64,000 nt of DNA, from the NCBI GenBank assembly GCA_018343915.1, contig JABRWF010000006.1:3534001-3598000 (forward strand), given 5' to 3'. This DNA comes from Agroathelia rolfsii (lineage: Eukaryota; Basidiomycota; Agaricomycetes; Amylocorticiales; Amylocorticiaceae). A program made the translations under genes and the position numbers. Under the pieces are notes generated by a model, which was given only the letters and a program-made list of their open reading frames with translations, had not been told where the DNA came from and searched no databases. This document shows positions 62,869-64,000 of this stretch, piece after piece. The stretch's first letter is position 1, and each line of letters starts with the position of its first letter.

Positions 62869-64000
62869 ATGCGTATAGAGGAGCTTGTCCTTGAAGGTAA
62901 TTGATAGCTACTGAAACTTACAATGTATCTGACTTACTTCTAGGATTCAAGAGTTATCCCGTCCGCACGCAGATTACAGGTTGGGATCCCTCGTTCAACG
63001 CCATAACTGGTCTCAATGGCTCGGGTAAATCCAATATTCTGGATGCGATCTGCTTTGTGCTGGGCATGACGAACGTATCACAGGTGCGTGGCTGCACTAA
63101 TCCCGATGAACTTAAACTTATTCCTCTCTCTAGATGCGTGCTTCCAGTCAGCAGGATCTCATCTATAAGCGAGGCCAGGCAGGCGTCACAAAAGCCAGCG
63201 TCACCATTGTCTTCGACAACTCTGATAGAGAGAAGAGCCCTCTGGGTTTGGAGGATTTTAGGCAAATCACCGTCACCAGACAAGTCGCCCTGCCGAACAT
63301 ATCAAAATATCTCCTTAATGGCCACAAGGCGACTCAGCAGCAGATCCAGAACCTCTTTCAAAGCGTCCAGCTCAACATCAACAACCCGAATTTCTTGATT
63401 ATGCAGGGAAAGATTACAAAGGTCTGAATTACTATTTGAGGCGCTTTCGACGTTTTACTAAATGGAGTAAACCAGGTCCTCAACATGCGTCCTCCTGAAA
63501 TCCTCTCACTTGTCGAAGAAGCTGCCGGCACTCGCATGTTCGAGGACCGAAAGTCCAAGGCTATCAAGACCATGGCCAAGAAGGACAAAAAGGTCGCGGA
63601 GATTCAGGCCCTACTCGACGAAGAAATCACACCCAAACTCGATAACCTCCGCAAAGAGAAGGCCAAGTACCAAGAGCACCTAAGGAATCTCAAGGAACTC
63701 GAACGTACGGAGCGTGTATTGAATGCCTGGTGGTGGGACAAATCGCGCAAAGACATTGTGCACGCCGATGGAAACATCAAGAGACTTGATAAATCGGCCA
63801 ACGAACTGGCGATTCGCAAAGAAAATGTCGCGGGGCAGATTGGGAACGCTGAGGAAGAGGTGGAGGAGGTGCAAAGGAAGCGGGATGCAGAGCTGAAAAA
63901 AGGCGGGAAGATAAAGAAACTGGAAGAAGCCGTAGCCGAGCACGACAAGTTAGTCACAAAGCTGGCTACTCAGTTGGATATCAAACAGAGTTCGATAGCG
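62869..64000 (+). CDS. SMC2: SMC2, condensin ATPase (5' part, runs off the window)
   Basis: Exons 62869-62896, 62944-63083, 63134-63421 and 63476 to beyond 64000 are in phase. [20 protein letters not shown] is the typical SMC2 start; the Walker A is [39 protein letters not shown] and [20 protein letters not shown] are SMC2-specific. The last visible exon enters the first coiled coil (Lys/Glu-rich, from about residue 200). With SMC4 it forms condensin for mitotic chromosome compaction, which fits CDK1 only by chance neighbourhood. About 1000 residues lie outside the window. Confidence 0.96.

Overview
The window is nuclear DNA of a filamentous basidiomycete (Agaricomycetes). The evidence is many 50-70 nt GT-AG introns, very small exons, a CDK1 gene cut into ten exons, a tandem family of multi-exon seven-helix proteins of the DUF6534 type, and NACHT-WD40 NLR genes. 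A Rhizoctonia/Ceratobasidiaceae-like source would fit, but I cannot prove the genus from sequence alone.

Layout. 1-6600 is gene-free, AT-rich, almost without CpG, and built from nested inverted repeats (decayed, silenced transposon DNA). 6932-8608 (-) is a secreted GH105-like six-hairpin glycosidase. 9700-11383 (-) is an MFS transporter, divergent from ARH1, the mitochondrial ferredoxin/adrenodoxin reductase (11726-13311, +). 13862-16867 (-) holds three tandem GNAT acetyltransferase paralogues with the same exon plan and a shared promoter motif. A tRNA-Glu(UUC) (18280-18350, -) and a PIN-domain protein (to 19859, +) follow, then a gene-poor stretch and a 17-exon carboxylesterase (22762-25304, +). 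25709-35695 (-) carries two paralogous NLRs (N-terminal helical region, NACHT, seven WD40 repeats, conserved C-terminal cap). The first is intact (1348 aa); the second has a 5-bp tandem duplication that breaks the NACHT frame. 35700-38700 is accessory DNA with a kinase-like relic and a MITE-like element. 38719-49381 is a housekeeping block: CDK1 (-), GPN1 (-), valyl-tRNA synthetase (+) and a small membrane protein (-). 51008-59439 (+) has three tandem DUF6534 genes. 60237-62072 (-) is a C2-like/protein-kinase gene with an in-frame stop. SMC2 starts at 62869 and runs off the right edge.

By joining exons in phase I obtained closed reading frames for GH105, MFS, ARH1, three GNATs, the esterase, NLR-A, CDK1, GPN1, ValRS and the small membrane protein. 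These models rest on splice consensus, phase and family conservation, without transcript data. The most interesting points are: the 6-nt microexon inside the CDK1 glycine loop; the NLR pair with one frameshifted member; the TGACTC-N4-TGACTC pair upstream of each GNAT gene; Gcn4-type sites and a dual start at the ValRS gene; several GC-AG introns; the strongly CpG-depleted repeat block; and three dispersed elements or relics. I did not find a CRISPR array, plasmid or phage system, and none is expected here.
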